Assembly (NCBI RefSeq): GCF_001597725.1
Contig: NZ_LUTR01000006.1
Coordinates: forward strand, 1-64,000
DNA from: Neptuniibacter marinus
GTDB taxonomy: Bacteria; Pseudomonadota; Gammaproteobacteria; Pseudomonadales; Balneatricaceae
Direction: 5' to 3'
DNA length: 64,000 bases
The first letter of the stretch is position 1. Each line of letters begins with the position of its first letter. Shown in pieces: positions 26,865 through 35,901 of the stretch. The notes under the pieces were generated by a model. It saw nothing but the letters and a program-made list of their open reading frames with translations. It did no database searches and was not told the origin of the DNA. The position numbers and the translations under genes are program-made.

Positions 26865-27506
26865 GTGCAAAGCATCGTTTTGATTGGTGGTTATGGTGAT
26901 GGGTTGGTTGCTGCGCAGATTATAGCCGATATGAGAAGCGCTGGCTGTTCAGTCAGCCTTTTAGGTTTTTTGAATGATGCTCTAAAAGTAGGTGATACTA
27001 TCAACTGTTGGCCTGTTTTAGGGAAAATTAAGGACTGGGAAGGATTAAGCGAGGATATTCAATTTCACATCTGCTTGCATAAAGTAGGGATGATGGACGC
27101 AAGAATCAAGCTAATAGAGTCGCTTTGCATACCTGAGTCTCGGTTAATTTCTTTGGTTCATCCAGCGGCTTGTATTGCTGACGACGTGATTGTTGGTAAA
27201 GGATCTATGATTTGTCAGCATGTTACCTGCCAGCCTGGGAGTGTTATAGGTAATATTACAACAATCAGAGCAGGCGCCAATGTAGGTCATGACGCTAAAC
27301 TTGGAAATTACTGTTATCTAGGCCCTAATGCATCGTTATGTGGCCGGTCAGAGGTAAAAACGGGGGCCCACGTAGGGCCGAATGCTGTAGTAGTTGATGC
27401 CGTTGTTCTTGAGCAGTTTTCGATTGCTGGCGCTGGTGCAGTAATCTTTAAGTCTACGCCCAAATACAGTACTTGGATTGGTAATCCTGCGCGGAGAGCT
27501 AAATGA
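26865..27506 (+). CDS. PglD/NeuD-type sugar O/N-acyltransferase
   Basis: 213 residues: an N-terminal Rossmann-like part that binds the sugar nucleotide ('IVLIGGYGDGLVAAQIIADM') and a C-terminal left-handed beta-helix with hexapeptide repeats ('IRAGANVGHDAKLGNYCYLG', 'FSIAGAGAVIFKSTPKY'). GTG start behind a strong 'gggagg' site. PglD/NeuD enzymes acetylate amino sugars or sialic acids. The adjacent aminotransferase, or the acyl-carrier genes that follow, may supply its partner. Confidence 0.82.
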   Translation: MQSIVLIGGYGDGLVAAQIIADMRSAGCSVSLLGFLNDALKVGDTINCWPVLGKIKDWEGLSEDIQFHICLHKVGMMDARIKLIESLCIPESRLISLVHPAACIADDVIVGKGSMICQHVTCQPGSVIGNITTIRAGANVGHDAKLGNYCYLGPNASLCGRSEVKTGAHVGPNAVVVDAVVLEQFSIAGAGAVIFKSTPKYSTWIGNPARRAK

Positions 27507-28099
27507 ATCTTGAGTTATCGTTTAAAGGCACACGGAAGTATTTGCATGGAAGTGATTTTTATAACTCGATTAATGATTTATGTGAATCGAAATACTCAAA
27601 GGACTCTTTTGTTTCAAAAATATCTTTTCGATCACTTGCTTCTAAGCAGTGTGTGGTTTTATTTGAAACGCCTTCAGTAAATGAGAAGTTGATTGGTAAT
27701 GGGCTTATATCTGTTTCTAGTGCGGAAATGAATTCCATACCTTTCTGGTTAGTTGAGTCTGATAAAAAAGTAAGCGGTCGTTATCCTTTCGATGAAGATG
27801 CTTTAGTCGGGAATAGTCTTTTGAATTTGACTAATAAAAGTATAACTATTCAACCAAATGGAGAATACACAGTTATTGAAGAGATTATAGTACTTACTAA
27901 AGAGTTAAATAACCAAGTATGTAGTGTTGATGGTAAATGGCTTTTTGGACAACTCGATTTAAAAACGAAGCTACCTGATTCTGCTGATGAAATTGCTGTT
28001 GTGCTAAGTAAAATGATCTCAGGGAGATTCAGTGTTAATGATATATATATCAATAATATTCCTATGGGTAAAATACAGTTTATAGTGGGAAAAGCATGA
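27503..28099 (+). CDS. Unknown protein coupled to KAS III and ACP genes
   Basis: 198 residues without a family I recognise. Both ends overlap neighbours by 4 nt (ATGA), so it is translated together with the acetyltransferase before it and the ketoacyl synthase after it. There is no signal peptide or membrane segment. The second half is beta-rich, with 'ITIQPNGEYTVIEEIIV' and 'GKWLFGQLDLKTKLPD', which could suit a hot-dog or similar acyl-handling fold, but that is a guess from context only. Confidence 0.55.
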   Translation: MNLELSFKGTRKYLHGSDFYNSINDLCESKYSKDSFVSKISFRSLASKQCVVLFETPSVNEKLIGNGLISVSSAEMNSIPFWLVESDKKVSGRYPFDEDALVGNSLLNLTNKSITIQPNGEYTVIEEIIVLTKELNNQVCSVDGKWLFGQLDLKTKLPDSADEIAVVLSKMISGRFSVNDIYINNIPMGKIQFIVGKA

Positions 28100-29028
28100 G
28101 TATTGGGTTGAAATCTATAGGAAGTTATATTCCTGCTGCATCGATTGATAATATCAAACAGGCCAATAAATTTGGAGAAACAGAGGAGTTTATTAAAAGT
28201 AAGATTGGCGCTGTAACTCTTGCAAGAAAAGATGATAGGGAAGAAACATCCGACTTGGCTGTTAAAGCGATAAAGGCTTTAGATGAGGAAAATGAAGCGT
28301 TTTCTTTGTTGGCTATAGAAGCGTTGGTTGTTGTTACACAGAACCCTGATGGTAGCGGGCTTCCGCACACATCTGCAATTGTGCAGAATAAACTGGGTTT
28401 GCCCACAAATATAGCTGCTTTTGATGTGTCTCTTGGCTGTTCTGGTTATGTGTATGGTCTATATATACTGAAAGGGTTTATGGAAGCTTCTGGTCTAAAA
28501 AATGGTCTTTTGGTAACAGTTGATCCTTATTCAAAAATTGTTGACCCTGATGATCGAGTCACAGCCTTGTTATTTGGTGATGCAGCTACTGCTTCCTGGC
28601 TGGGTGAAGATTCTGAACTGAATATTAAAACTGTAAAATATGGTACTGATGGGAGCGGCGCAGAACATTTAACCTCTTTTAATGGAAGGTTACATATGAA
28701 CGGTCGTCAGGTGTTTAATTTTGCAGCGCTTAGGGTTCCACCGCAAATTAAAAGTGTTTTATCTAATAGTAATTTAGAGCTTAGTGATATTGACTTATTT
28801 TGTATTCATCAGGGTAGTAATGCGATAGTTGATGCCATCTCAAGACGATTTGGTGATTCTGCTGATAAATTTTTAAAAGATATCGAGCATACTGGTAATA
28901 CTATCTCCTCTTCTATTCCCTTATTGTTGAAGGATCAGGTCCATGATAATAAGGTACAAAATATATTAATTAGTGGGTTTGGTGTTGGCTTGTCTTGGGC
29001 AAGTGCATTATTAAGTAGAAGTTTATAA
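28096..29028 (+). CDS. 3-oxoacyl-ACP synthase III family protein (FabH-like)
   Basis: 310 residues with a complete KAS III catalytic triad: Cys115 in 'SLGCSGYVYG', His238 in 'CIHQGSN' and Asn268 in 'HTGNTISSSIP'. It is not the housekeeping fabH, since it lies inside a glycan locus next to its own acyl carrier protein. KAS III enzymes condense an acyl-CoA with malonyl-ACP. Here it may make a short beta-ketoacyl chain for N- or O-acylation of an amino sugar (inference). Confidence 0.85.
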   Translation: MSIGLKSIGSYIPAASIDNIKQANKFGETEEFIKSKIGAVTLARKDDREETSDLAVKAIKALDEENEAFSLLAIEALVVVTQNPDGSGLPHTSAIVQNKLGLPTNIAAFDVSLGCSGYVYGLYILKGFMEASGLKNGLLVTVDPYSKIVDPDDRVTALLFGDAATASWLGEDSELNIKTVKYGTDGSGAEHLTSFNGRLHMNGRQVFNFAALRVPPQIKSVLSNSNLELSDIDLFCIHQGSNAIVDAISRRFGDSADKFLKDIEHTGNTISSSIPLLLKDQVHDNKVQNILISGFGVGLSWASALLSRSL

Positions 29029-29057
29029 TTTATTATATTAGGGCAAGGTTGGTATTT

Positions 29058-29282
29058 ATGTTTGATGTGGAGTTTGTTGTTGATATTATTAATAAATCGG
29101 GATCAAGTGTTGAAGTTAAACTGGATGATCAGGCTAAAAAATTTTCTCAGATAGGACTAGATAGTCTTGATATGTTTAATGTTTTTATTGAACTTCAGGA
29201 TGCAACAGGGAAAGAATTTTCAGATGATATTGTAGAAAATCTAGTATCTATTTCTACAATAGTTGAATTTTTAAATAGCTAA
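29058..29282 (+). CDS. Acyl carrier protein
   Basis: 74 residues from ATG 29058 ('aagg' 9 nt upstream). The phosphopantetheine attachment Ser36 lies in 'IGLDSLDMF'; acidic helices surround it and the length is typical of ACP. It follows the KAS III gene by 29 nt and is presumably its carrier partner. A dedicated ACP separate from the fatty-acid AcpP indicates a special acyl group is made in this locus. Confidence 0.85.
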   Translation: MFDVEFVVDIINKSGSSVEVKLDDQAKKFSQIGLDSLDMFNVFIELQDATGKEFSDDIVENLVSISTIVEFLNS

Positions 29283-29318
29283 TTTATACATATGATTTTT
29301 CTTTACTAGGATGCCTCT

Positions 29319-30395
29319 ATGCGAATATACCACGGTCCAGTGAATATTGCTGGTATAGGTGCGGTTCTTGCTGATTATCAGCGAAAAAAAGGTTATGAAT
29401 CTTGCTTTGATGTATGGGTAGGTAATAGTTTTTTTAAAAATCATGATGTGGAAATATTCAATGGTACCGAAAATCGTTGGCTTAAGCAGTTAGTAAGATT
29501 GAAATATTTTTATAACTCATTATTTAGGTTTGATATCTATAGTTTTTATTTCGGGCAAACCCTTTTACCATATTCTTTAGATCTTCCTTTATTGAAATTA
29601 TTGGGGAAGAAAATAGTCATGACTTATTGTGGTAGCGATATTCGATTATCTGAGGTTGAGAAAGAAAGGAACCCCTACTGGGAAATCATAGTTGAAAATT
29701 TTTCAGGAGGTCTGAATGATCCAAAAAAAGATAATACTAAGAAGATTAAAATGTTATGGCAGGGGATTTGGGTTGATAAGTTTATTGCCCCGAGAAATTT
29801 ATATCATAGCGCTTCCCTTTATATACCTAGATATAAGATAATTAAAGATGTTTGGGTTCATAATTTAAGTTTTAGTGAGTTTTTGAATGATTATTCAGCC
29901 GCACCTCTTGTTAAGAAGAACGCTTTAAATGAAAGTATAGTCATTGTTCATGCTCCAACCTCGCCTGCAATAAAAGGGACAAAATATTTTAATACGGTAA
30001 TAAGTAATTTAATACGTGATGGTTATGATATTGAATATATTGAGCTCACTAATATGGATCATAAGGATGTGGTTCATGAGCTATATAAAGCGGATATAGT
30101 ACTGGATCAGATTCTTTTAGGTGGGTTTGGCTCTCTTTCAGTGGAAGCTATGGCGTTTGGAAAACCGGTTATTTGTTATTTAATTGAAAGCGTAAAAGAA
30201 AAACATTACCCAGAGTGTCCAATTGTTAATGCTAATATTTCTAATATCGAAGATAAAATAAAAGAATTAGTCTCGAATAAAGAATATAGAGATCTATTGT
30301 CGCAGAAAGGGGTTGGATTTGTGCGTGATAATTTTGATTATATTAAAATAAATGAGCAGGTTATTGATATCTATAATGAACTAATTGATGATTAA
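29319..30395 (+). CDS. Glycosyltransferase (GT4-like)
   Basis: 358 residues with a two-domain GT-B look: 'YCGSDIRLSEVEKERNP' in the N-terminal half and a C-terminal 'GTKYFNTVI...VLDQILLGGFGSLSVEAMAFGKPVICY' block that resembles the sugar-nucleotide binding half of GT4 enzymes. Donor and acceptor are unknown. The gene is AT-rich compared with the flanks, as are its neighbours to about 34.7 kb. It overlaps wzx by 8 nt. Confidence 0.75.
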   Translation: MRIYHGPVNIAGIGAVLADYQRKKGYESCFDVWVGNSFFKNHDVEIFNGTENRWLKQLVRLKYFYNSLFRFDIYSFYFGQTLLPYSLDLPLLKLLGKKIVMTYCGSDIRLSEVEKERNPYWEIIVENFSGGLNDPKKDNTKKIKMLWQGIWVDKFIAPRNLYHSASLYIPRYKIIKDVWVHNLSFSEFLNDYSAAPLVKKNALNESIVIVHAPTSPAIKGTKYFNTVISNLIRDGYDIEYIELTNMDHKDVVHELYKADIVLDQILLGGFGSLSVEAMAFGKPVICYLIESVKEKHYPECPIVNANISNIEDKIKELVSNKEYRDLLSQKGVGFVRDNFDYIKINEQVIDIYNELIDD

Positions 30396-31800
30396 GTTAT
30401 TTTTTTCTAATGCAGCGGTATATTTTTTATCAACAATTCTCAGTCGAGGGATTTCTCTATTAATGATGCCGCTTTACACTTCAGTTTTATCGCCGGCTGA
30501 ATATGGAATCCTGGATTATTTGTCAATTATAGGGTCTTTTGTTTTAGTTGTTGTTGCATTAGAAATTTCTCAGGCAGCAGCTCGATTTGTGTCAGAGTAT
30601 AGAGCTGACTCCCAGCTTAGGAAATATTATTTTTCATCAGCTTTTTTGTTTTCTATTTTCTGTAATTTGTTGTTTGTAATTTGTTGTTTGTTTTTTTCTG
30701 ATGCGATTGTTGTTTTCTTTTTTGATGATTTAAGCTTTTTGGATGTTTTTTTTGTCGCAGTTTTTGGGTATTCTGCAACATCTATTTTTAGGCTTGTTTC
30801 TAATCACCTTAGGTTTACACTTAAAGTTCAGCTGGAAGCAGTGCTCAATATTATTTATTCGTTAGTTGTTGTCTTATTATCATATTTTTTGATGTATAAA
30901 GCTGGTATGGGGGTTCTAGGCGGGGTTGTTTCCTTGCTAGTTGGCTCGTTTTTTGGGATTGTAATAGGTTTGTTTTTTGTTAGAGAGGATCTTTGTTTTT
31001 GTAAAAAATATATTTTTGAAATGATCTCGTTTTCTTGGCCTTTTGTTTTTTCTAGTTTAGGTGTTGTTTTATCTGGATTGATTGATCGCTTATTTGTTAA
31101 AGAAATGCTTGGGTATGAGGATTTAGGTATTTATGGAGTGGCTTTTCGGATAGCTTCGATAGCCTCTGTTCTGATTTTTGTTTTTCATAAAGCGTTATCA
31201 CCATTAATCTATAGTAATTATAAAGAAATTGATTTTGGTGAAAACCTTAACTCTATTTTTAGGTATTTTTCTGCTTTTTTTATATGTGTTTTCATTGTTT
31301 TGTCAGTTAATTCGGATTTCTTTGTTAAAATTCTTACTAATGAGCAATATAATGCTGCCTCTGACGTGATACCTTTTCTTGTGTTGTCATTTGTTTTTTC
31401 AGGGATGTATTTTTTTGCGCCGGGCATGGGGATAAAAAAGAAGACTAAACTCCTTGCGCTGATTAATATATTGGGCGTTTTTTTTAATACTGGTTTGAAT
31501 TTTTTTATGGTTCCTTTATATGGGGCGATAGGTGCTGCTATTGCAACAGCAGTATCTTCTTTTTTTGTTTTTTGTATTTTATTTTTATCCTCTCAGAAGC
31601 TGTTCTTTATTCCTTATGAATGGTTGAGAGTTTTGCTTTGTGTTTTTTTCGTTGCTGTAAGTGTTTTTTTGTTTTATTTGCATGGTGATTTTTCTATTGT
31701 TTATAAACTTATTGTGATGTTTGTTTCGATTTCTTTTATTTTTGTTTTTGGGGTTTTTCGTGTTCTTGATTTTAAAGTAGGGCTTAAGTTTTTTAGTTGA
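30388..31800 (+). CDS. wzx: O-antigen flippase Wzx
   Basis: 470 residues, about 12-14 membrane helices, with the typical N-terminus 'LSRGISLLMMPLYTSVLSPAEYG' of the polysaccharide transporter/flippase (MATE-like) family. It moves lipid-linked repeat units across the inner membrane. I take ATG 30388 rather than the TTG just before it. The gene is very AT-rich and full of short T-runs. No Wzy polymerase accompanies it in the window. Confidence 0.88.
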   Translation: MIKLFFSNAAVYFLSTILSRGISLLMMPLYTSVLSPAEYGILDYLSIIGSFVLVVVALEISQAAARFVSEYRADSQLRKYYFSSAFLFSIFCNLLFVICCLFFSDAIVVFFFDDLSFLDVFFVAVFGYSATSIFRLVSNHLRFTLKVQLEAVLNIIYSLVVVLLSYFLMYKAGMGVLGGVVSLLVGSFFGIVIGLFFVREDLCFCKKYIFEMISFSWPFVFSSLGVVLSGLIDRLFVKEMLGYEDLGIYGVAFRIASIASVLIFVFHKALSPLIYSNYKEIDFGENLNSIFRYFSAFFICVFIVLSVNSDFFVKILTNEQYNAASDVIPFLVLSFVFSGMYFFAPGMGIKKKTKLLALINILGVFFNTGLNFFMVPLYGAIGAAIATAVSSFFVFCILFLSSQKLFFIPYEWLRVLLCVFFVAVSVFLFYLHGDFSIVYKLIVMFVSISFIFVFGVFRVLDFKVGLKFFS

Positions 31801-31924
31801 TTTTTTGGGATATTGATCGTATGTTTTTTAATTTTTCTTGCTTGAGATTAAAAGCTAATGTTTTAAATAATTCTTGACCTTTTTATTAAAAACTTTATAT
31901 TTTATTTATATTGTAAGCTAGTAG

Positions 31925-32326
31925 GTGTCAATAAAGCTATACGGATTAGTCGGTATTATTTTTTTACGCTGGGAGCAGCCAACGACGTTGCGAGCTTGGG
32001 CACAGGCAGGCATGAGTTATGACTCTACAATGGGGTATGCTGATTATCCAGGTTTTCGATGTGGTACTTGCTACGAATATCCTGCATTTGACCCGTGTTC
32101 TTCGATACCCCTCCAGTTACGTATTAGACCGTTAATTGTTATGGAATGTTCGGTGATAGATGATGCTTATTTGGGGTTGGGTTGTACTGATGGGGCAAGG
32201 GAAAAAATTTTAAAGCTGAAAGCCACTTGTCGAAAAGTTAATGGTCGGTTTGGATTGCTTTGGCATAATTCGTACCTTAAAAGCCCACAGTTAAAGCGCT
32301 TATATAAAAGTGTTTTAGAGGACTGA
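31925..32326 (+). pseudogene. C-terminal remnant of a polysaccharide deacetylase-like protein
   Basis: The 133 codons match only the C-terminal part of the long polysaccharide deacetylase-like proteins of O-antigen loci, seen in 'AGMSYDSTMGYADYPGFRCG', 'PLIVMECSVID' and 'GLLWHNSYL'. The catalytic N-terminal half (with the Asp and His metal ligands) is missing. Upstream is 124 nt of AT-rich sequence with stops, and there is no good start or ribosome binding site. I read it as the leftover of a gene truncated when the central cassette was exchanged. Confidence 0.65.
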
Positions 32327-32431
32327 TAACTATTAGTCTTTTGTTTTTGTAGAATCGAGTGGTTTTATATATGAAATCATGCTGTTTTTCTTGTTGGGAT
32401 TGTTTAAATTTAATTTTTTTTTTGGTTTTTT

Positions 32432-33550
32432 ATGAAGAAAGTTGCAAATATTGTTCTTAATGACTTTGTTAATGATAGCCGTGTTTTGAAAACATCAAAG
32501 TCCCTTTCTGTTTTGGGCTATGAAACTGTGGTTGTTGCTATGCATAATAAAGGTTTGTGTGAAAAAGAAATAGTAAGCAATGTTTCTGTAGAACGTATTA
32601 ATCTGGCATCAAGATACTGGCCTAAAATTAAAATAATACAATTTATTAAATATTTTGAATTTATATGTAGAGCGTTTTTTCGGTTCCGTAAGTTTGATGT
32701 GATTCATTGCAATGATCTTAATGCATTGCCAATTGGTATTTTAATTAAGCTATTTTATAAAGATGTTAAAGTTGTATATGATTGCCATGAGTATGAGACA
32801 GAGCGGGGGGGAGCTAACAGAGTATCAAAATGGTTAATGAAATTTTTTGAAAAAAATCTGATGCGGTATGTTGATAGTATAATTACAGTTAGTGATTCTA
32901 TTGCCGCTTGTTATTCAAAAGATTATGGAATAGTAAAACCTCATTTGGTGTTGAATTGCCCATCATACACTGAGCAAGAAAAGCTTGATTTATTTCGTCA
33001 AAATCTAAATATAAAAACTAATCAAACCATTTTTTTGTATCAAGGTGGTTTAAGTTCTGGTCGAGGTATTGAATTATTGCTTGAAGCTTTTTTAGGTATT
33101 GATGATAAAAATGTGCTCGTTTTTATGGGGTACGGTCCACTAGAAGAGTTAATTAGAGAAAAAACTGAAACGTCTTATAATATATTTTTTCATCCCGCTG
33201 TTAGTCCAGATGAACTTTTGAAGTATACCAGTTCAGCAGATTACGGTATTTCCTTCATAGAAGATTCATGTTTGAGTTATCGTTATTGTCTACCTAATAA
33301 ATTTTTTGAATATTTAATGGCTGGTCTCCCTGTTATTACATCGAATCTTCATGAAATGAAACGCTTAGTTGAATCTGAGGGTGTGGGAATAGTGGCGGAG
33401 GCTAATACTGTTGATGGTTTTAGGGCAGCTATTTCTGCTTCGCTAAGCCAAGATTATGAAGAAATACAAAGTAATGTGTTTGAGGCTAGAAAAAAATACT
33501 GTTGGGAAGAACAAGAAAAAGTCATTAAGGAAATTTATAATGCGCTCTAA
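32432..33550 (+). CDS. Glycosyltransferase family 4 protein
   Basis: 372 residues with GT4 layout: N-terminal acceptor domain ('NDFVNDSRVLKTSKSLSVLG', 'DVIHCNDLNALPIG', 'VYDCHEYETERGG') and C-terminal donor domain ('LYQGGLSSGRGIELLLEAF', 'PNKFFEYLMAGLPVI' with the E-x7-E-type region). It adds one sugar of the repeat unit on the cytoplasmic face; the specificity is unknown. AT-rich; it overlaps the next truncated gene by 11 nt. Confidence 0.85.
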   Translation: MKKVANIVLNDFVNDSRVLKTSKSLSVLGYETVVVAMHNKGLCEKEIVSNVSVERINLASRYWPKIKIIQFIKYFEFICRAFFRFRKFDVIHCNDLNALPIGILIKLFYKDVKVVYDCHEYETERGGANRVSKWLMKFFEKNLMRYVDSIITVSDSIAACYSKDYGIVKPHLVLNCPSYTEQEKLDLFRQNLNIKTNQTIFLYQGGLSSGRGIELLLEAFLGIDDKNVLVFMGYGPLEELIREKTETSYNIFFHPAVSPDELLKYTSSADYGISFIEDSCLSYRYCLPNKFFEYLMAGLPVITSNLHEMKRLVESEGVGIVAEANTVDGFRAAISASLSQDYEEIQSNVFEARKKYCWEEQEKVIKEIYNAL

Positions 33551-33728
33551 TATTAAAGTAGCCCATCTTACTTCTGCGCATCCTCGCTATGATACTCGTA
33601 TTTTTTTGAAAGAATGCGTTTCGCTTGTAAGACATGGTTTGTTTGTTTCGTTGATTGTTGATGATACTGAGAAATATGGTGTTTATGTAGGCAAGAATAA
33701 AGCCGAAACCATCAAGATGAGAAATTAG
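33540..33728 (+). pseudogene. N-terminal remnant of a glycosyltransferase
   Basis: 62 codons starting 'MRSNIKVAHLTSAHPRYDTR' match only the first 60 residues of a common GT4 family ('HLTSAHPRYDTRIF.K.C.SL...G..VSLIV.D'). The frame then stops, with no donor domain. It overlaps the intact glycosyltransferase before it by 11 nt, a normal operon junction, so it was once a full gene. The missing 3' part was replaced by the sequence leading into the next gene. Confidence 0.65.
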
Positions 33729-33793
33729 TATTTTTGGCTTTATTTGCCTATGTTAGATTGTTATATGTTTTATTAATATGCCTAGGATTTTAT

Positions 33794-34759
33794 ATGAAGT
33801 TTATTGTTTTTGTGAATTCTAATCTTGAAAAGGGTCAACCTATTTATTCAAGAATTAAATCTTTTAGTGACTATTTTTTATCTAAAGGGTTCGGAATTGA
33901 TTTTTCATTCAAAACTATTTTACTAGATAATACTAATTATCTTTTCATATCTATGCCTCCCTTTCGAAATTTTTGGCTTTTTTTTATACCAGGTTTAAAT
34001 ATTATCCTAGATATTCGTGATGGATGGTCTATAGCTCAAGAAACTGGCTATGGTGGTATCGTAAGAAAAAAAGCCTTTAAAGCAAAAATATCACGCTTAA
34101 TCGAGCGATTCGCTATTAGACGTTCTTATCTTGCCATTACTTGTACTCCTGGATTACAAAAATACCTTTCTCAAATTTCAAATCGTGAATTGGTTTTAGT
34201 TCCTAATGGTATTAACGATAATGACTTGGATTTAATTAACCAGCTAAAAATTAAGAGTAAAAAGGAAAAAGATAATAATACAGTTTTTTTCTGCTGTGGA
34301 GGTAAGTTTTCTGAGTACGGACAAGATAAAGTAAAAAAATTACTTCGAATTATTGCTTCTAGGTATCGAGGTAAAAAACTAGTTATTCTGCTAATTGGAT
34401 GTAATAAAAATGCTAATTATTGGGTGGAAAGTTTTTTTAGTCAATTGACCTCAGGTAATAGTGAGGTGAAAATTATTCCACGAATGCATAAAAAAGAACT
34501 TTATATCACTATGCTTAATTCTGATTATGGGTTATCTATTATACGTGATCCAGACTATGAATTAGGTACAAAAGTGTATGACTATATTGCTTTAGGTTTA
34601 CCTATTGTTAATTACTTCGATGAGCCTAATAATTTTACAAACTATTTTGATGCTTGCTTAGATGTTTCTTTTAATAAATGTGCAAAAATTCCAGAAATTC
34701 GTAGAAGCATCTTGATTAAGTCAGTTTTAGATGGCTTTTTTGATAAGGATTATCAGTGA
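33794..34759 (+). CDS. Glycosyltransferase-like protein
   Basis: 321 residues from ATG 33794 ('MKFIVFVNSN', with 'aggattt' upstream); hydrophobic codons in frame before it may be remnant sequence. Features are 'ILDIRDGWSIAQE', 'AITCTPGLQKYL', 'VPNGIND' and a C-terminal 'YELGTKVYDYIALGLPIVNY', consistent with a GT-B fold of the GT4 kind. Acceptor and donor are unknown. Strongly AT-rich. GTGA overlap with the next glycosyltransferase. Confidence 0.72.
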   Translation: MKFIVFVNSNLEKGQPIYSRIKSFSDYFLSKGFGIDFSFKTILLDNTNYLFISMPPFRNFWLFFIPGLNIILDIRDGWSIAQETGYGGIVRKKAFKAKISRLIERFAIRRSYLAITCTPGLQKYLSQISNRELVLVPNGINDNDLDLINQLKIKSKKEKDNNTVFFCCGGKFSEYGQDKVKKLLRIIASRYRGKKLVILLIGCNKNANYWVESFFSQLTSGNSEVKIIPRMHKKELYITMLNSDYGLSIIRDPDYELGTKVYDYIALGLPIVNYFDEPNNFTNYFDACLDVSFNKCAKIPEIRRSILIKSVLDGFFDKDYQ

Positions 34760-35838
34760 AAGTTGTTCTTTTATCCGCTGCATTTTCGATTCATACAGCA
34801 CGTTGGGCTAATGGTCTTGTGTCGCGTGGTGTTGAGGTGCATCTTATTTCGCTGCATGAGAATGCCCATGTGCTTGATTCTAAGGTATATCTGTACAAGC
34901 TTAAAAATAAAGCGCCGCTTGGTTATTTTTCGGCGGTGTTTGAAGTACGGAAATTATTAAAAGAAATTCAGCCTGATTTAGTGAACGCACATTATGCGAC
35001 GGGTTATGGCTTGTTAGCGCGTTTAGTCGCGTTTAAACCCGTTTTACTTTCGGTGTGGGGAAGTGATGTTTACGACTTTCCTGAAAAGTCTGTTGTACAT
35101 CGCTGGTTGTTAAAAGGCAATTTAAAATCGGCCACCTCTATTGCGTCCACTAGCCATTGTATGTCCAGCAAGACTGGAGAAACATTTAAGCATAGTAAAG
35201 TATTTATCACGCCTTTTGGAATCGACGAGTCGTTGTTTAAACCTTTACCTGCACTAGAGGGTAGAGGCTCTAATAAAATTGTTCTTGGTACTGTGAAGAC
35301 TCTTAAAAGAAAGTACGGGATTGATATTTTAATTAAGGCGTTTGCAAAAACCTGGTATGAGCTTGATAAAAATAGGGATCTATTTTTAGAAATTTCAGGA
35401 GGTGGGCCAGATTTGAATGCTTTGCAACAGCTAGCCAAATCTTTAGGTGTTGATAAGCAAGTTGTTTTTCATGGACAGGTTGATCATGCTGATGTTCCTA
35501 ATATATTAAACCGGTTAGATATATACTGCGCGTTTAGTCGCATGGATAGTGAAAGCTTTGGTGTGGCTATATTAGAGGCGAGTGCTTGTGGAAAACCTGT
35601 AATAGTGTCAGATGCTGATGGCCCAGCTGAAGTGACTTTGGATGGGAAAACAGGTTTAGTTGTGCCTAAAGAGGATGTGGTTGCTTCTGCTGAGGCAATG
35701 ATTCAATTGATTGAAAACGAGCAGCTTAGAAAAAAAATGGGCGACGCCGGTCGTCAACATGTTTTAGAGCATTATACTTGGGAAAAGTCTTTAGACTTGA
35801 TGGTTGAGGCTTACCGGCAAACAATGTCCATGCGCTAG
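34756..35838 (+). CDS. Glycosyltransferase family 4 protein
   Basis: 360 residues with a GTG start overlapping the previous stop. GT4 features: 'HTARWANGLVSRGVEVHLIS', 'VNAHYATGYGLLARL', 'SVWGSDVYDFP', 'GTVKTLKRKYGIDILIKAF' and donor-binding 'ESFGVAILEASACGKPVIVS' with the EX7E motif. It transfers an unknown sugar to the lipid-linked repeat unit. G+C rises again here, marking the right border of the AT-rich central cassette. Confidence 0.87.
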   Translation: MKVVLLSAAFSIHTARWANGLVSRGVEVHLISLHENAHVLDSKVYLYKLKNKAPLGYFSAVFEVRKLLKEIQPDLVNAHYATGYGLLARLVAFKPVLLSVWGSDVYDFPEKSVVHRWLLKGNLKSATSIASTSHCMSSKTGETFKHSKVFITPFGIDESLFKPLPALEGRGSNKIVLGTVKTLKRKYGIDILIKAFAKTWYELDKNRDLFLEISGGGPDLNALQQLAKSLGVDKQVVFHGQVDHADVPNILNRLDIYCAFSRMDSESFGVAILEASACGKPVIVSDADGPAEVTLDGKTGLVVPKEDVVASAEAMIQLIENEQLRKKMGDAGRQHVLEHYTWEKSLDLMVEAYRQTMSMR

Positions 35839-35901
35839 CATATATAGTGCAACTTGGTAGTGCTGGTTAGCGGAATCCTTGGATGATTATAAGAGTTTAT
35901 C

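Noticed and set aside
33734-33793. Upstream start for the glycosyltransferase at 33.8 kb
   Set aside because: The extra 20 residues are hydrophobic, not typical for the family, and lack a ribosome site; ATG 33794 has one.
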